The notes below the pieces were generated by a model, which saw nothing but the letters and a program-made list of their open reading frames with translations, had not been told where the DNA came from and did not search any database. Positions 63,369-64,000 of a stretch of 64,000 nt of DNA are shown here, piece after piece (the first letter of the stretch is position 1; each line of letters begins with the position of its first letter). The position numbers and the translations under genes are program-made. Source of the DNA: Petrotoga mobilis SJ95 (GTDB lineage: Bacteria > Thermotogota > Thermotogae > Petrotogales > Petrotogaceae); contig NC_010003.1 in assembly GCF_000018605.1 (NCBI RefSeq), positions 1,650,501 through 1,714,500 on the forward strand, given 5' to 3'.

Positions 63369-64000
63369 TTGAACGATAACAATTTAGGTTTTTTAATCGC
63401 AAATTTACCAGAAGATGTGGAAAAACTTGTAGATTCTGGAGAGTTTGAAAAAGCTAATAAACTAATAGATATTTATTTACAAAGAAACATCTCAGGTGCT
63501 TTAAAAGAAAGGTTGAACTTTGAAAGATACCGAATGGAAATTCTAAAAAAAGAGTATATTTATGATTTTGAAATGGCCTTGAAAATGCTTCAAGAACAAA
63601 TAAAAGACTTTGAAGTAGAAGAATTAGAAAGGTTGAAAGAAGAAAGATACGCTGATTGGATCAATATTAATGGTAAAGTAATGTTTCACAAAAGATTTCT
63701 TGAAAACATCCCAAAAACACATCCATCGATGAAAGAACGTCTAATAAATAAACCTCAAGAAAATGAAGAAGCAAGAAAATTACAAGAAAGTATTATAAAA
63801 GAAATTATCGAAAAAGGTGAGAAAAGTTACTTCATACATTTAAAAACAGGAATTAAGTTTAAAAAGGGAAAAGGGCGATTAAACGAAACCGTGAGAGTTC
63901 ACCTGCCTATTCCACAAAAAGCTCGGCAAATCAAAAATATCAAGATTCTAAACACCTCTCACATACCAAAATTTATTTCTCCCGAAACTTATCCTCAAAG
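63369..64000 (+). CDS. Transglutaminase-like domain protein, N-terminal part
   Basis: An open frame running off the window end, starting at TTG 63369 behind GGCGGGGAGAG. The N-terminal 140 residues are charged and helical (PEDVEKLVDSGEFEKANKLI). From about residue 170 the sequence GRLNETVRVHLPIPQKARQI and KNIKILNTSHIPKF resembles the beta-domain that precedes transglutaminase-like cysteine-protease cores. The catalytic triad would lie beyond the window. Partial gene, so identity is moderate. Confidence 0.6.
   Translation, partial: MNDNNLGFLIANLPEDVEKLVDSGEFEKANKLIDIYLQRNISGALKERLNFERYRMEILKKEYIYDFEMALKMLQEQIKDFEVEELERLKEERYADWININGKVMFHKRFLENIPKTHPSMKERLINKPQENEEARKLQESIIKEIIEKGEKSYFIHLKTGIKFKKGKGRLNETVRVHLPIPQKARQIKNIKILNTSHIPKFISPETYPQ

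Overview
The window is about 64 kb of AT-rich bacterial DNA. Gene content and protein style suggest a thermophilic Thermotogota bacterium, probably close to Petrotoga. The pointers are a FlaG-type flagellar protein, a class V (archaeal-type) fructose-1,6-bisphosphatase, a threonine dehydrogenase/KBL pair, a nag operon, consensus TTGAC(A/T)-17-TATAAT promoters and GC-rich dispersed intergenic repeats. The taxon is inferred; no rRNA is present.

Layout. 1-6012: the end of queA, flaG, a dus gene, a 37-codon gene behind a perfect promoter, an ABC exporter, and a small membrane protein/ABC ATPase/permease operon driven from a relic of the peptide-signalling locus described below. 6316-18075: an MFS transporter, then a defence island on the minus strand (RloC/PrrC-like anticodon-nuclease ATPase, Eco57I-type methyltransferase, PLD-SNF2 helicase, ERCC4 nuclease). 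18430-40574: mostly housekeeping genes (fructose bisphosphatase, an efflux MFS, tRNA-Pro, nicotinamidase, YdcF, an A24 peptidase, a TPR protein, Hsp20, a CPBP protease, two tandem ArsB/NhaD-like transporters, an amidohydrolase, tdh-kbl, a beta-propeller protein, mnmG, nagA/SIS/GntR, a MIF-like protein, tRNA-Val). GC-rich repeat islands punctuate this part. 40620-49057: a mobile-element zone with an ISL3-family element apparently interrupted by an IS110 element, a second copy of the efflux MFS gene in inverted orientation, truncated IS110 and ISL3 copies and group II intron scraps. A radical SAM maturase and a 33-residue Cys-containing precursor lie within it.

49075-62164 is the most interesting part. 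Two divergent loci each pair a 47-residue secreted peptide (minus strand) with a large TPR protein that carries a central Cro/C1-like helix-turn-helix (plus strand). They share an almost identical intergenic control region. The second peptide heads a minus-strand operon: peptide, 47-residue RiPP precursor, hairpin, radical SAM/SPASM maturase with a C-terminal PqqD-like domain, ABC exporter, MFS, M29-like aminopeptidase, M1-like peptidase and a second radical SAM enzyme. The regulator of the second locus is broken. I read this as a peptide-pheromone-controlled RiPP system, analogous in layout to streptococcal shp/rgg-linked radical SAM peptides but with a different receptor. The same control region, fused to a scrap of the regulator C-terminus, sits in front of the ABC operon at 4270, so that operon may belong or have belonged to the same regulon. 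The window ends with an aspartate racemase-like gene and the start of a transglutaminase-like gene.
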